A stretch of 64,000 nt of DNA from Acetobacter farinalis (GCF_026240015.1 NZ_JAPIUX010000009.1:1-64000), one strand, 5' to 3'. Numbered from the stretch's first letter, positions 1 to 8,651 are shown. Notes: a model not told the origin generated them from the letters alone. Translations and numbers: made by a program.

Positions 1-10
1 AAGGGCTCGC

Positions 11-45
11 GATGCTGTCGCAGCGAATGTCGCTGCGACAGCATC
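11..45. promoter_or_regulatory. 16-bp perfect inverted repeat with 3-nt spacer
   Basis: Left arm 11-26 (GATGCTGTCGCAGCGA) and right arm 30-45 are exact reverse complements separated by ATG. No T tract follows, so it is not a classical terminator for a plus-strand gene ending before the window. It lies 22 bp before the first possible start of the HxlR gene and could be an operator or a U-less terminator of an unseen upstream gene. Confidence 0.6.
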
Positions 46-49
46 ATTC

Positions 50-79
50 TGTTCTGATCGCTCTGTCATGAACAGAACA
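50..79. promoter_or_regulatory. TGTTCTG/CAGAACA dyad, candidate HxlR operator
   Basis: TGTTCTG at 50-56 and CAGAACA at 73-79 form a 7-bp inverted repeat with a 16-bp spacer. It overlaps the first possible start codon (68) of the HxlR gene and would lie wholly upstream if translation begins at 143. HxlR-family regulators often autoregulate, so this is a reasonable but unproven operator. Confidence 0.35.
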
Positions 80-592
80 CATCACCACACTATAAACTCA
101 ACAAGGCGTCTCACTCCGGAAGCTTACCGCTATCAAGATGCAATGGACTGCGAAAAAATCTCTGGCGGAAAATGCGCCATTGCCCATGGTGTCGCCCGTG
201 TTGGGGATGCGTGGAGCATGATGATCCTGCGCGACGCGGGGCTGGGCCTTTCACGATTCGATGAGTTCCACAAAAGCCTCGGCATAGCGCCCAATATCCT
301 GACGCGCCGCCTCACGATGCTCGTTGATCAGGGGCTTCTCAAACGTCGGCAGTATTGTGACAGGCCGCCAAGAGACGAATTTGTGCTGACCGAAGCAGGA
401 CGAGATTACCTCCCCATCCTGCACGCGCTCAGTGCCTGGACACAGCGGCACTTCGCTGACCGTCAGTTCAGCCAACTGGTGGATGCGCAGACGGCCGTAC
501 CTGTTGAGCCTGTTGTCGTGGATCGTGTAACGGGCCGCCCGACCGGGGAGATGGTATTGCGGCTCGTAGAATCCGGTCTTTCGGAAGGATAA
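68..592 (+). CDS. HxlR-family winged-helix transcriptional regulator
   Basis: This is a MarR-like winged-helix DNA-binding protein of the HxlR/YodB group (174 aa). The core runs from about residue 30 to 130: the family-typical Cys near residue 36, a D-A-W-S-MMILRDA helix, a recognition helix around 73-91 (IAPNILTRRLTMLVDQGLL) and a wing with the RPPRDEFVLTEAG pattern at about 99-111. The first 25 residues are not part of the fold, and Met26 (position 143) is an equally good start; neither start has a strong ribosome-binding site. The gene converges on the aldehyde dehydrogenase gene. Many HxlR proteins sense aldehydes or quinones through cysteines, so control of the neighbouring adh/aldh operon is a plausible inference. 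Confidence 0.85.
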   Translation: MNRTHHHTINSTRRLTPEAYRYQDAMDCEKISGGKCAIAHGVARVGDAWSMMILRDAGLGLSRFDEFHKSLGIAPNILTRRLTMLVDQGLLKRRQYCDRPPRDEFVLTEAGRDYLPILHALSAWTQRHFADRQFSQLVDAQTAVPVEPVVVDRVTGRPTGEMVLRLVESGLSEG

Positions 593-687
593 ATCCTCGC
601 CCTCATTTTCACTGAAAGCTTACGGGCGTTTTCACCCGCCGGAACTGAACCGTGCCTCGTCCACCCTGGATTACGGTGATTTTGATC

Positions 688-720
688 GGTCAAGCCGCCT
701 ATCGGCGGCTTGACCTCTTT
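688..720 (+). terminator. Terminator between convergent hxlR-type gene and aldehyde dehydrogenase
   Basis: Arms 688-699 (GGTCAAGCCGCC) and 704-715 are perfectly complementary with a TATC tetraloop, followed by TCTTT on the plus strand. The hairpin lies between two converging genes and can serve the plus-strand gene directly. Confidence 0.7.
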
Positions 721-724
721 ATGT

Positions 725-2116
725 TCAGAACGGCGCGTCGATATCGACGACGTCGATCAGTTTGTGGTTCACGAATTCCTTGATACCGAGACCGACGAGT
801 TCACGGCCGAAACCAGACCGTAGCACCCCACCGAACGGCAGATCGGCCTTCACCATCGTCGGATGGTTGACGAACACCATGCCCGTCTCGATACGCTTGG
901 CAACACGCTCCCCACGAGCTTCGTCCCTGGTGAAAACAGAGCCGCCGAGGCCATAGGGAGAGTCGTTCGCGATGCGGACCGCATCGTCTTCATCCTTGAC
1001 GCGGAACAGCATGGAGACCGGGCCAAAGAACTCCTCACGCATGGCGGGGTTGTTTTCATCGACATCCGTGAGAATGACAGGGCGGAAGAACGCCCCGCTG
1101 TTCGGCTGGTCCAGAGGAATTTCCTCGGCCTTCGCACCGGCCTTCACGGCGCGTTCGACCTGCTTGCGCAGGCCATCCACCGCGCCCTGCGAGGAAAGCG
1201 GGGCCAGCGTTGTGGTCGGGTCCATCGGGTCACCCATCTTCAGCTTGGCGACGCCTTCGCGATAGCGCGCGAGGAACTCATCATAGATCGAATCAACGAT
1301 GATCATGCGCTTGGATGACACACAGACCTGACCGGCGTTCCAGTGGCGGCCGAACACCGCCCACTTCACCGTCTTTTCGAGATCGGCATCTTCCAGAACG
1401 ATGAAGGCGTCCGCGCCGCCCAGTTCCATCGTGCATTTCTTCAGGGCCAGACCGGCCTCAGATGCAACTTGTGCCCCAGCACCTTCCGAACCCGTGAGCG
1501 CGACACCACGCACACGAGGATCAGCGATGATGCGCGAGATCTGTGTGTAATTTGGGTAAAGATTACGGAAAGCGCCGTCAGGAAGGCCGGCTTCGATCAT
1601 CAGCTTGTCCATGGCCGCTGCGCATTGCGGAACATTGGACGCATGTTTCAGGACAATTGTGTTCCCCGCAGAAAGCTGCGGCGCGATAATGCGGGCGACC
1701 TGATAGAACGGGAAGTTCCACGGTTCGACGGCCAGCAGAATACCGAGCGGCTGGTGAACGATCTTCGCGCGCCCTTCCTGCGGATCGGCAACGGGCAGGT
1801 CCTCAGGAACCAGCAGCGCCTCCGCATGCTTCGCATAATATTCGAAGATGGCGGCCGACAGTTCCGTTTCGGCTTTCGCTTCAGCAAACAGCTTGCCCAT
1901 TTCGAGGGTGAGAAGCCTGGAATAGCTGTCGATATCGCGGCGCAGGATGTCGGCCGCATTCTGCATGACCTTCGCGCGCTGGGCGAAAGAGGTCTCCCGC
2001 CATGAGAGAAAAGCCGCATGAGCCTTGTCGAGCGCGGTGTCTACTTCGGTGTCTGTCGCGTTCGGAAAGACCTTGAGTTGCTCATTCGTGAACGGATTGA
2101 CGGTAGCATAGGCCAT
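725..2116 (-). CDS. NAD(P)-dependent aldehyde dehydrogenase, succinate-semialdehyde type
   Basis: This soluble aldehyde dehydrogenase (463 aa) oxidises an aldehyde to the acid with NAD(P)+. The family residues are visible: PWNFP with Asn134, the cofactor-binding Lys157, the general base Glu231 in ELGGAD, and the catalytic Cys265 in NAGQVCVSSKR. The short N-terminus (starting NPFTNEQL) and overall length resemble the Sad/GabD2 succinate-semialdehyde dehydrogenases rather than the longer betaine-aldehyde type. It lies 69 bp downstream of the zinc alcohol dehydrogenase gene on the same strand, so the two could take an alcohol through its aldehyde to an acid. A gabT-like aminotransferase lies 7 kb away, which fits a GABA-shunt role, but the substrate cannot be fixed from sequence. 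Confidence 0.88.
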   Translation of the reverse strand: MAYATVNPFTNEQLKVFPNATDTEVDTALDKAHAAFLSWRETSFAQRAKVMQNAADILRRDIDSYSRLLTLEMGKLFAEAKAETELSAAIFEYYAKHAEALLVPEDLPVADPQEGRAKIVHQPLGILLAVEPWNFPFYQVARIIAPQLSAGNTIVLKHASNVPQCAAAMDKLMIEAGLPDGAFRNLYPNYTQISRIIADPRVRGVALTGSEGAGAQVASEAGLALKKCTMELGGADAFIVLEDADLEKTVKWAVFGRHWNAGQVCVSSKRMIIVDSIYDEFLARYREGVAKLKMGDPMDPTTTLAPLSSQGAVDGLRKQVERAVKAGAKAEEIPLDQPNSGAFFRPVILTDVDENNPAMREEFFGPVSMLFRVKDEDDAVRIANDSPYGLGGSVFTRDEARGERVAKRIETGMVFVNHPTMVKADLPFGGVLRSGFGRELVGLGIKEFVNHKLIDVVDIDAPF

Positions 2117-2185
2117 AACTCGGATCCTTATCGTTTTGGGAGCTATTTGAGCGATTTCGGAAGCAATGTGGAAGCCACAATCACG

Positions 2186-3214
2186 TTAACCGCGAAAATC
2201 AAGCACAACTCGCCCATCAATGCGACCGTTCTGCAGGTCATCAAAGATACTGTTGATATTTTCGAGCTTGTCCGTCTTCACGACTGAATGAATTTTCCCT
2301 TCCGCGAAAAAGGACAAGGCCTCGATCATATCCAGACGTGTGCCGACGATCGAGCCCCGCACGGTCGTTCCCGCCATGACCATGTCAAAAATCGAGAGCG
2401 GGAAATCGCCAGGAGGCAGGCCATTCAACACGATTGTCCCGCCGCGGCGCGTATAGCCCATGGCCTGTGCGAAGGCTGTCCTTGATACCGCCGTCACCAG
2501 CACGCCGTGAGCCCCCCCGATTTCCTTCTGCACGAAGGTTGCCGGGTCCGTATTCTTGGCATTGACTGTCAGGGCGGCCCCAAGCTTGCGCGCCGTCTCG
2601 AGTTTCTCGTCATCAATATCGACCGCCACGATGTTCAGGCCCATCGCGATACCATATTGAACCGCCATCTGCCCAAGCCCCCCGACACCGGAGATAGCCA
2701 CCCAGTTTCCCGGCCGGGCCTCCGTCATCTTGAGGCCCTTGTAGACAGTCAGACCGGCACAGAGCACAGGCGCGATCTGGATCGGATCAACACCGTCCGG
2801 GATACGCGCGACATAATTCGGGTCCGCGACGACATACTCGGCAAAGCAACCATTGACGGTATACCCCGTGTCGTCCTGCTTTTCGCAGAGCGTTTCCCAA
2901 CCGCCGAGACAATGTTCGCAGTGGCCACAGGCTGAGTAAAGCCACGGCACACCAACGCGATCACCTTCCTTGACCCATTTGACATTGCTGCCGACCTGCA
3001 CAACACGCCCGACACCTTCATGGCCCGGCGTGAACGGGGGCGTGGGCTTCGTCGGCCAGTCACCCCGTGCGGCGTGCAGATCCGTGTGGCAGACACCGCA
3101 GGCTTCCATCTTCACCAGAATATGGTTCTGATCGATGGTGGGAATTTCGAGTTCCTCGATCGTCAGCGGCTTTCCAAACTCACGAACAACGGCAGCCTTC
3201 ATTTTGGCGCACAT
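2186..3214 (-). CDS. adhP: Zinc-dependent NAD alcohol dehydrogenase
   Basis: Medium-chain zinc alcohol dehydrogenase, 342 aa from the chosen start, cytosolic. Catalytic-zinc ligands Cys42, His65 and Cys152 and the structural-zinc cysteines 96, 99, 102 and 110 are all present. The Rossmann loop GVGGLG is at 176-181, and Asp199 at the end of the second strand predicts NAD rather than NADP. The ATG at 3214 is preceded by AAGGAGT at 3221-3227; an in-frame extension to 3271 lacks this and has no family similarity. It lies in the pnt-adh-aldh run on the minus strand, 80 bp after pntB. The role is likely ethanol or primary-alcohol oxidation, or aldehyde reduction in reverse. Confidence 0.93.
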   Translation of the reverse strand: MCAKMKAAVVREFGKPLTIEELEIPTIDQNHILVKMEACGVCHTDLHAARGDWPTKPTPPFTPGHEGVGRVVQVGSNVKWVKEGDRVGVPWLYSACGHCEHCLGGWETLCEKQDDTGYTVNGCFAEYVVADPNYVARIPDGVDPIQIAPVLCAGLTVYKGLKMTEARPGNWVAISGVGGLGQMAVQYGIAMGLNIVAVDIDDEKLETARKLGAALTVNAKNTDPATFVQKEIGGAHGVLVTAVSRTAFAQAMGYTRRGGTIVLNGLPPGDFPLSIFDMVMAGTTVRGSIVGTRLDMIEALSFFAEGKIHSVVKTDKLENINSIFDDLQNGRIDGRVVLDFRG

Positions 3215-3294
3215 GTTTTCACTCCTTGTCTCACGCTCTGCTTCGTGCCTGCCTCTGCCGACGGACCGCATGTCCGGCGTGAGAAGCCGAAGCG

Positions 3295-4719
3295 TTAATT
3301 GCTTCCCAGTGCCTTCAGGGCTTCCACCATCCTGCTCAGAACAGCCTGGGCATCGCCAAAGATCATCGTGGTGTTTTCATTGAAGAACAGGGGATTCTGG
3401 ACCCCGGAATATCCGGTTCCCTGACCGCGCTTGATGACGTAAACCTGTTTCGCCTGATCAGCATTGAGAATGGGCATGCCGTAAATCGGCGAGGACTTGT
3501 CTGTCCGCGCGGACGGATTGACCACATCGTTCGCACCGATGATGAGCGCGACATCCGTCGTCTTGAAGCTGTCGTTGATGTCGTCCATGTCGAAAATCAT
3601 GTCGTACGGCACGCCGGCCTCGGCGAGCAGCACGTTCATGTGCCCCGGCATGCGTCCCGCGACCGGATGGATCGCAAACTTCACGTCCACCCCCGCCGCG
3701 ACCAGCAGCTTCACCATCTCGTAGAGCTTCTGCTGGGCCTGTGCGACAGCCAGACCATAGCCCGGAATAATGATGACGCTGGACGCATAGCGCATGCTTG
3801 TCGCGGCATCGCCTGCATCGACGCTCTTCATTTCGCCCTGCGGCCCCGCGGCGGCGGCGGATGTCGCCCCGAAGTTGCTGAACAGGACGTTCATGATCGA
3901 GCGGTTCATGGCTTTGGCCATCAGCGCTGTCAGGAGCGTGCCCGCCGAACCCACAACCATACCGGCGATCATCAGAGCCGGATCGGCCATGACATACCCT
4001 TCGAGGCCGACGGCCAAACCGGTGAACGCGTTGTAGAGTGAAATCACGACCGGCATGTCGGCGCCGCCAATGGGCATGGTCATGCACACGCCGAAGAACA
4101 GCGCGCCCAAGAAGAAGAGGCCGGAGTAAAGCCCGGCATTCTCCGCGCCCTGGGTGCCCGCCACAACGGTCATCACGCCGATAGCCAGCGTCGCCGCGAA
4201 AACGAGAGCGTTAAAAAGACGCTGGCCTGAAAAACGCATCGGGTTATTGATATGCCCGGCGAGCTTCGCCCAGGCGATCACCGAACCCGTCAGCGAGATG
4301 CAGCCGATGAGACCGCCCGCGACCGTGACGCCGAGATGCAGCGCCGAACTCTCCTGATGACGCAGCAGCGCCACCGCCGCCACCGCTGCGGCCGAGCCGC
4401 CGCCCATGCCGTTGAAGAGCGCCACCATTTCGGGCATCGCCGTCATCGGAACAGTGCGGCCCTGACGTCCTGCCCACAGGCCGCCAATCAGCAGCGCGAG
4501 CACGGCCAGACCAATATTGACCGGCAAATGGCTACGCACGTCGTCCGGGACATTAACCACGCCGAGGAAACTGATGACCACGACGAACGCCATACCCCAT
4601 CCCGCGATGACGATGCCGCGTACGGCCGTGACGGGAGATGACATGCCTTTCAGGCCGTAGATAAACAGCCCTGAGGCGACAAGACCGCTCAGGCCGATGA
4701 TATAGTCGATGAGTGTCAT
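3295..4719 (-). CDS. pntB: NAD(P) transhydrogenase subunit beta
   Basis: Membrane subunit of proton-translocating transhydrogenase, which moves hydride from NADH to NADP+ driven by the proton gradient (474 aa). About eight to nine hydrophobic segments occupy roughly residues 1-280. The C-terminal NADP-binding domain III follows, with the fingerprint GYGLAVAQAQ at 320-329 and the conserved GTGYSGVQNPLF stretch near the C-terminus. Its start overlaps the stop of pntA2 by 4 bp (ATGA), so the subunits are translationally coupled. The three-part pntA1/pntA2/pntB arrangement is typical of Alphaproteobacteria. Confidence 0.97.
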   Translation of the reverse strand: MTLIDYIIGLSGLVASGLFIYGLKGMSSPVTAVRGIVIAGWGMAFVVVISFLGVVNVPDDVRSHLPVNIGLAVLALLIGGLWAGRQGRTVPMTAMPEMVALFNGMGGGSAAAVAAVALLRHQESSALHLGVTVAGGLIGCISLTGSVIAWAKLAGHINNPMRFSGQRLFNALVFAATLAIGVMTVVAGTQGAENAGLYSGLFFLGALFFGVCMTMPIGGADMPVVISLYNAFTGLAVGLEGYVMADPALMIAGMVVGSAGTLLTALMAKAMNRSIMNVLFSNFGATSAAAAGPQGEMKSVDAGDAATSMRYASSVIIIPGYGLAVAQAQQKLYEMVKLLVAAGVDVKFAIHPVAGRMPGHMNVLLAEAGVPYDMIFDMDDINDSFKTTDVALIIGANDVVNPSARTDKSSPIYGMPILNADQAKQVYVIKRGQGTGYSGVQNPLFFNENTTMIFGDAQAVLSRMVEALKALGSN

Positions 4720-5054
4720 GACGCCGCCTTCTGGTTTGCAGCATTTTTCGTGGCTGTGGTCGCGGCGCTGGGCTTGAACATGGCCAGCATGCGATCGGTC
4801 ACGACATAGCCGCCCATGACGTTACCGGCCCCGAACAGGACCCCGATAAAACCGACGATCTGTTCAGGAATTGTGGTTGCTGAGAACAGCGCCGAAAGCG
4901 CGCCCACAACCACGATGCCGTGAATGAAGTTGGAGCCGGACATCAGAGGCGTATGAAGGATTGATGGCACGCGGCTGATGACCACGTAGCCCGTGAAGGC
5001 CGCCAGCATGAAGATGTAGAGGGCAATGACGAAGGTCATTGAGGTAATGGCCAT
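4716..5054 (-). CDS. pntA2: NAD(P) transhydrogenase small alpha subunit
   Basis: Small membrane part of the alpha subunit (112 aa). It has three hydrophobic helices (about residues 5-25, 35-55 and 62-82) and no nucleotide domain, as expected when the alpha chain is split. The start at 5054 (MAITSMTFVIALYIF) is preceded by an AAAGGA site; a longer in-frame reading to 5156 would run into pntA1 and is rejected. The gene begins 4 bp after the pntA1 stop and overlaps pntB at its end. Confidence 0.95.
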   Translation of the reverse strand: MAITSMTFVIALYIFMLAAFTGYVVISRVPSILHTPLMSGSNFIHGIVVVGALSALFSATTIPEQIVGFIGVLFGAGNVMGGYVVTDRMLAMFKPSAATTATKNAANQKAAS

Positions 5055-5058
5055 CGGA

Positions 5059-6231
5059 TTATCCTTTCGTCGCTGGCGCGGGGGGAGCGGCGGTCGGCGC
5101 GGGATCCGCCCCTTCGACCACCTGCCGCACGCCATCGTTGGTGATCTTGCCGTCATGGGTCAGGAGCGTTTTCGCGATGACTTCATCCGTCATGTCGAGC
5201 GAGATCTTGCCGTCCTTGATAATCTGCTGAAGCAGATTGAGGACATTCTTGGCATAAAGCTCACTCGCCTGTTCAGCGAGACAGGACGGCAGATTGACCG
5301 GGCCGACGATCATGGCCGGACCGACCTGAACGGTCTCACCCGCTTTCGTGCCTTCGCAGTTGCCGCCGCCCTCGGCTGCCATGTCCACAATGACCGCGCC
5401 CTGCTTCATTTTCGCGATCTGCTCCGCGTCGATCAGGCGCGGCGCGCGGCGGCCCGGCACGGCGGCCGTCGTCACGATGAGGTCTGCGCGGGCGATATGG
5501 TCGGTCAGGACGGCGCGCACCTTGGCCTTTTCCTGCTCCGTCAGTTCGCGGGCATAACCGCCCTGACCCGTCGCATCCACGCCGGTATCGACGAATTTGG
5601 CGCCAAGAGAGTGCGCCTCTTCCTTCGTTTCCGGTCGAACGTCATACCCCTCGGTCACTGCACCCAAACGATGCGCCGTGGCCAGAGCCTGAAGCCCGGC
5701 AACACCCAGCCCCATGACCAGAACCTGGGCGGCCCGCAGGGAGCCGACCGCCGTTGTCATCATCGGCAGGATCTTCTGCATATGGGTGGTACCGAGCAGG
5801 ACGGCGTAATACCCGGCCAGTGTTGCCTGGCTCGACAGTACGTCCATCGCCTGCGCGCGGCTGATACGTGGCACCTGCTCCATCGCGAAGCAGGAAATTT
5901 TTCCATCACGCAGCGCCTTGACCAGTTCGGGATGATTGCGGCCATAGAACAGGGAGATGAGGATTGCTCCCGGCTTCATGGCCGAAATCGCGCTGAGCGA
6001 TGGCGGATTAACAGCAAGCACGATGTCCGCCGAAGCGACCATGTCGCGCTGGGAGGTTTCGATGGAGACGTCCTTGTAGGCACTGTCGAGATAGGAAGAC
6101 GCAACGCCCGCGCCTGCTTCGAGAGCCAGCCCGCAGCCCAGCTTCACAAGCCGTGCTGCGACGTCCGGAACGAGCGCGACGCGCCGTTCCCCAGCCTCCG
6201 TTTCTTTGAGGGTAACGATTTTCAAGGGCAT
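5059..6231 (-). CDS. pntA1: NAD(P) transhydrogenase alpha subunit, NAD-binding part
   Basis: Soluble NAD(H)-binding domain I of transhydrogenase (390 aa), homologous to alanine dehydrogenase. Visible hallmarks are the RRVALVPDVAARL start, the EQVPRISRAQAMD segment at 118-130, the Rossmann loop GLGVAGLQALA at 174-184 and the acidic residue Asp197 after the second strand, which marks NAD specificity. It is the first gene of the minus-strand run. The 190 bp upstream of 6231 are AT-rich on one side and probably hold the operon promoter, but I cannot fix a -35/-10 pair. Confidence 0.96.
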   Translation of the reverse strand: MPLKIVTLKETEAGERRVALVPDVAARLVKLGCGLALEAGAGVASSYLDSAYKDVSIETSQRDMVASADIVLAVNPPSLSAISAMKPGAILISLFYGRNHPELVKALRDGKISCFAMEQVPRISRAQAMDVLSSQATLAGYYAVLLGTTHMQKILPMMTTAVGSLRAAQVLVMGLGVAGLQALATAHRLGAVTEGYDVRPETKEEAHSLGAKFVDTGVDATGQGGYARELTEQEKAKVRAVLTDHIARADLIVTTAAVPGRRAPRLIDAEQIAKMKQGAVIVDMAAEGGGNCEGTKAGETVQVGPAMIVGPVNLPSCLAEQASELYAKNVLNLLQQIIKDGKISLDMTDEVIAKTLLTHDGKITNDGVRQVVEGADPAPTAAPPAPATKG

Positions 6232-6421
6232 GGTTGTTCCCCGTGTAATATGGAGCTTTTGTAATCGGAGTCCTGTCGGTGGGCATTGAGGGAAATCAAA
6301 ACGCCCGGCGCGATAGATAAATTTTTTTTCACAATGTTGGGGTGTGAGGGAAATGCACTGGTGAGGAGACAGAGATGTATGGGTAGGAAAATATAGCAGG
6401 GCGGATCGACATTCACTTAAT

Positions 6422-6745
6422 TCAGGTCATGGCTGCCGCGAGATGAATGAAGCCTGTGGAATGGATGGTTCTGCAAGTGTCACGCGGTACGAAACGATGA
6501 AAATGTTTGAAATGATTGAGATATTCCTCGATACAGTTGCGACTTTTGTAAAAAATACGGTCGTGCGGCATGAGGGGCTTGCGCGTGCCCTGTGAAGGAA
6601 TGACAGCCTTTACCTTCATGAGGGTGATCTTCCCGTGGAACCCGGTGTTGCCATAAGCGTTACCGGCGATGGCCACGAGAAATATGCAACCACCCTTGCT
6701 GGCTTTTACGGCATCGTATTCGCCAAGACATGCTCAATCACGCTC
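6422..6745 (-). pseudogene. IS5-family transposase C-terminal remnant
   Basis: On the minus strand an open stretch of about 105 codons, bounded upstream by a stop near 6746, matches the end of IS5-type DDE transposases. Recognisable pieces are the degraded AGNAYGN (usually DKGYD), VIPSQGTRKP, HDRIFYKSRNCIEE with the catalytic-motif glutamate, the FKHFHRFVPRD region (usually LKQFRRIATRY) and the terminal HLAAAM. The N-terminal two thirds, with the first two acidic residues, are missing, and no terminal inverted repeats were found, so it cannot be active. Edges are approximate. It sits beside luxR, suggesting that past insertion activity shaped this spot. Confidence 0.6.
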
Positions 6746-6952
6746 CACAGATGGTCCAATGTGCATAACACCCGCTACAGCGGGGCAACGGTCTCTCTAT
6801 CGTCTGACATGAAATCCCCTGTATTCTATGAAACATTTTTTGATTTCTTGTGGAAAAACTGCGGCGTGTTTCCAAAATCTGGCAAGGAGTCTGGCGTGCA
6901 TGAAAGGTATGGTGGGGGTGCGTTGATGTGTGCGAACGGGCAAGGTGAACCG

Positions 6953-7693
6953 TTAGATGATCCCCAGACGGATGGCCCGGGCAACAGCGCCGCAGGTTGT
7001 CTGGCTGCGGAGTTTATTGCGTGCGGAAGAGAGATAAAGGCGGATTGCGGCTTCGGAAATCCCCAGTTTTTCACTGATCCGCTGCGCCATCAGGCCGTCC
7101 GCGCAGAGGGAGAGGCAATCTTTTTCGCGTGCAGAAAGGCTTGGGATCTCCATGTTCAACCTCAAGCCTGCTTTGCGGGCCTGCCATTCGTGCAGGTAGA
7201 TGCCAACCTGGCTGAACGTTCGGGCGTACCGGCTTCTCACGGACGGGAGGAAAGCATTCTGACTGGTTATGGTCAGAATGCCCAGTTCTCCTCTCAGGCC
7301 CCGCAAAGGGATGGTTAATCCGGATTTTCCAACGCCATAATCACGGGATACCTCCATAACGTGACTTTCCCGCGTGGTTTCACAGACAATTTCTGACCAG
7401 TCAAAAGGTAATGCGCTCTGGAAGACAGTTTTGACTGTTGGATCGTCCTTTATAAAACCCTTGGAAAGATACAGTTCCTGCCATTCTTCAGTATATGTTG
7501 TGATAATGGAAGGGTTTTTTCTTTGTTCAGGAATGGAGGAGAGGAAGGCGTACGTGATATTTTGCAGACCAGACGATGCTTTTATGGTCTCGACGACTTT
7601 CAAAATATCATCATGCGTGTCTGATTCATCGATTTCATCAAAAGAGGCATCAGATATTTTGATGAAATCGGGATCAAATTCCGAGCTTGTCAT
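6953..7693 (-). CDS. luxR: LuxR-family quorum-sensing transcriptional activator
   Basis: Acyl-homoserine-lactone receptor and regulator (246 aa from Met at 7693). The autoinducer-binding domain shows the family-invariant set Tyr67, Trp71, Asp84-Pro85, Trp99 and Gly125. The C-terminal LuxR/GerE helix-turn-helix (about 185-246) carries Glu190, Leu194 and Gly200 and the GLMAQRISEKLGISEAAIR motif. A GTG at 7708 would add five residues; neither start has a clear ribosome-binding site. It is the second gene after luxI on the same strand, 60 bp apart, so the pair is probably co-transcribed. GinR of acetic acid bacteria is the closest functional analogue I know, from family knowledge only. Confidence 0.9.
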   Translation of the reverse strand: MTSSEFDPDFIKISDASFDEIDESDTHDDILKVVETIKASSGLQNITYAFLSSIPEQRKNPSIITTYTEEWQELYLSKGFIKDDPTVKTVFQSALPFDWSEIVCETTRESHVMEVSRDYGVGKSGLTIPLRGLRGELGILTITSQNAFLPSVRSRYARTFSQVGIYLHEWQARKAGLRLNMEIPSLSAREKDCLSLCADGLMAQRISEKLGISEAAIRLYLSSARNKLRSQTTCGAVARAIRLGII

Positions 7694-7753
7694 ACAGGTC
7701 AGGCACACTCTGAAGGAGAGGCCTGATACTGTATGAGCGTGCCGCGCGTCTGT

Positions 7754-8344
7754 CTATGATGCGAGTGCGTAGCGATGCGCTATGTCCCGCATGCGGGCTT
7801 CGGACATCTCAAAGGTTCCCAGAACAATGGGCTTATCGTCCCATACCGAGGTCGTGACAGGGACCGGGTCCCACCCGGAGCGCATCAGGATGCGATACAT
7901 GGGTTTGAAGAAAACCCCTGTTACAACGTCAATGCCACCATCAAGGCATATTTCTGAAAGTTTTACAAAAAGCTCTCCCGTATAGGCTGCGGGGTCCTCT
8001 TTCCGGTAGGTGGCGCAATAGCGGGTCACCTCCCAGATGTTTGAGCCGTAGATATCGGGGCAATCAGGGAAAAAGCGGTGGAAAACGTTGCGCAGCATCG
8101 TCGGGCCGGTTGTCGGCAGAAGTCTTATTGATGTCGCGTGTGAACCATCAGGGCGCTCTACAACAATATAGAGAGGGTTGTATTCCCTGTCATATTCATC
8201 TTCTTCCCGCTCGTGCTCTACTTTCACATCCCAGTTCATGCGTGTGTGAAAGACATCGGCTCGCGCCCGAACCATATTTTCATAAGTTCTGTAGTTTTTC
8301 ATTCTCTCTGAGAACGTGAAGACTTTGATCATGTCATTATCCAT
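7754..8344 (-). CDS. luxI: Acyl-homoserine-lactone synthase
   Basis: LuxI-type autoinducer synthase (196 aa), which condenses S-adenosylmethionine with acyl-ACP. Conserved catalytic and structural residues are visible in order: Arg28, Phe32, Trp38, Asp49, Asp52, Arg74, Glu105 and Arg108 (in WEVTRYC). The N-terminal five residues are unusual and no ribosome-binding site precedes either Met1 or Met5. It lies directly upstream of luxR. The acyl-chain length cannot be predicted from sequence alone. Confidence 0.93.
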   Translation of the reverse strand: MDNDMIKVFTFSERMKNYRTYENMVRARADVFHTRMNWDVKVEHEREEDEYDREYNPLYIVVERPDGSHATSIRLLPTTGPTMLRNVFHRFFPDCPDIYGSNIWEVTRYCATYRKEDPAAYTGELFVKLSEICLDGGIDVVTGVFFKPMYRILMRSGWDPVPVTTSVWDDKPIVLGTFEMSEARMRDIAHRYALAS

Positions 8345-8651
8345 TGGTGGTTCGGATAATGAAAATTAACTTTTTGGCGCTTTGTAAAAATATAGAGATA
8401 ATACTATATTGATTTATGGTCTTTGGTTTTTGTAACCTGTCGGGCTTGGCCTTTGTCTGGAAAGTTAATGTCTGCCGTCAGGAGGGAAGAGATATGTCCC
8501 ATCCGCGTCTCGCTTCTATTCCGGCTTTTTGCGTCGCCTGAGGGAGGCAGGCACTCTGGGGGGAGAGTCTTCAGCAACGCAGGGCCGCATGGTTTTAAAT
8601 GGAAAGAGAGTGTGTGAAAGCTCACTCTGCCAGAGCAGAAAGGGCATCACT
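8345..8651. other. Intergenic region between luxI and a small membrane-protein gene
   Basis: This divergent 307-bp spacer is AT-rich over the first 70 bp next to luxI, then becomes GC-richer. It holds the dyad at 8389-8410. Short open frames on either strand show no family similarity and no good start sites. It should contain the luxI promoter and the promoter of the rightward gene. Confidence 0.5.
8389..8410. promoter_or_regulatory. AT-rich dyad upstream of luxI
   Basis: AATATAG at 8389-8395 and CTATATT at 8404-8410 form a 7-bp inverted repeat with an 8-bp centre, 45 bp before the luxI start. Its length (22 bp) is close to a lux box, but the CT-N12-AG core is not obvious. It is a candidate regulator site only. 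Confidence 0.25.

Noticed and set aside
5026..6264. 412-codon plus-strand open frame opposite pntA1
   Set aside because: Antisense shadow of pntA1 with no similarity to any family I know.
6635..7318. 227-codon plus-strand open frame across the transposase remnant and luxR
   Set aside because: It is opposite luxR, which carries all family residues; the frame itself has mixed, unconserved content.
8420..8460. Possible lux box (ACCTGTC-like half site) upstream of luxI
   Set aside because: The second half site is missing and the sequence lacks dyad symmetry.
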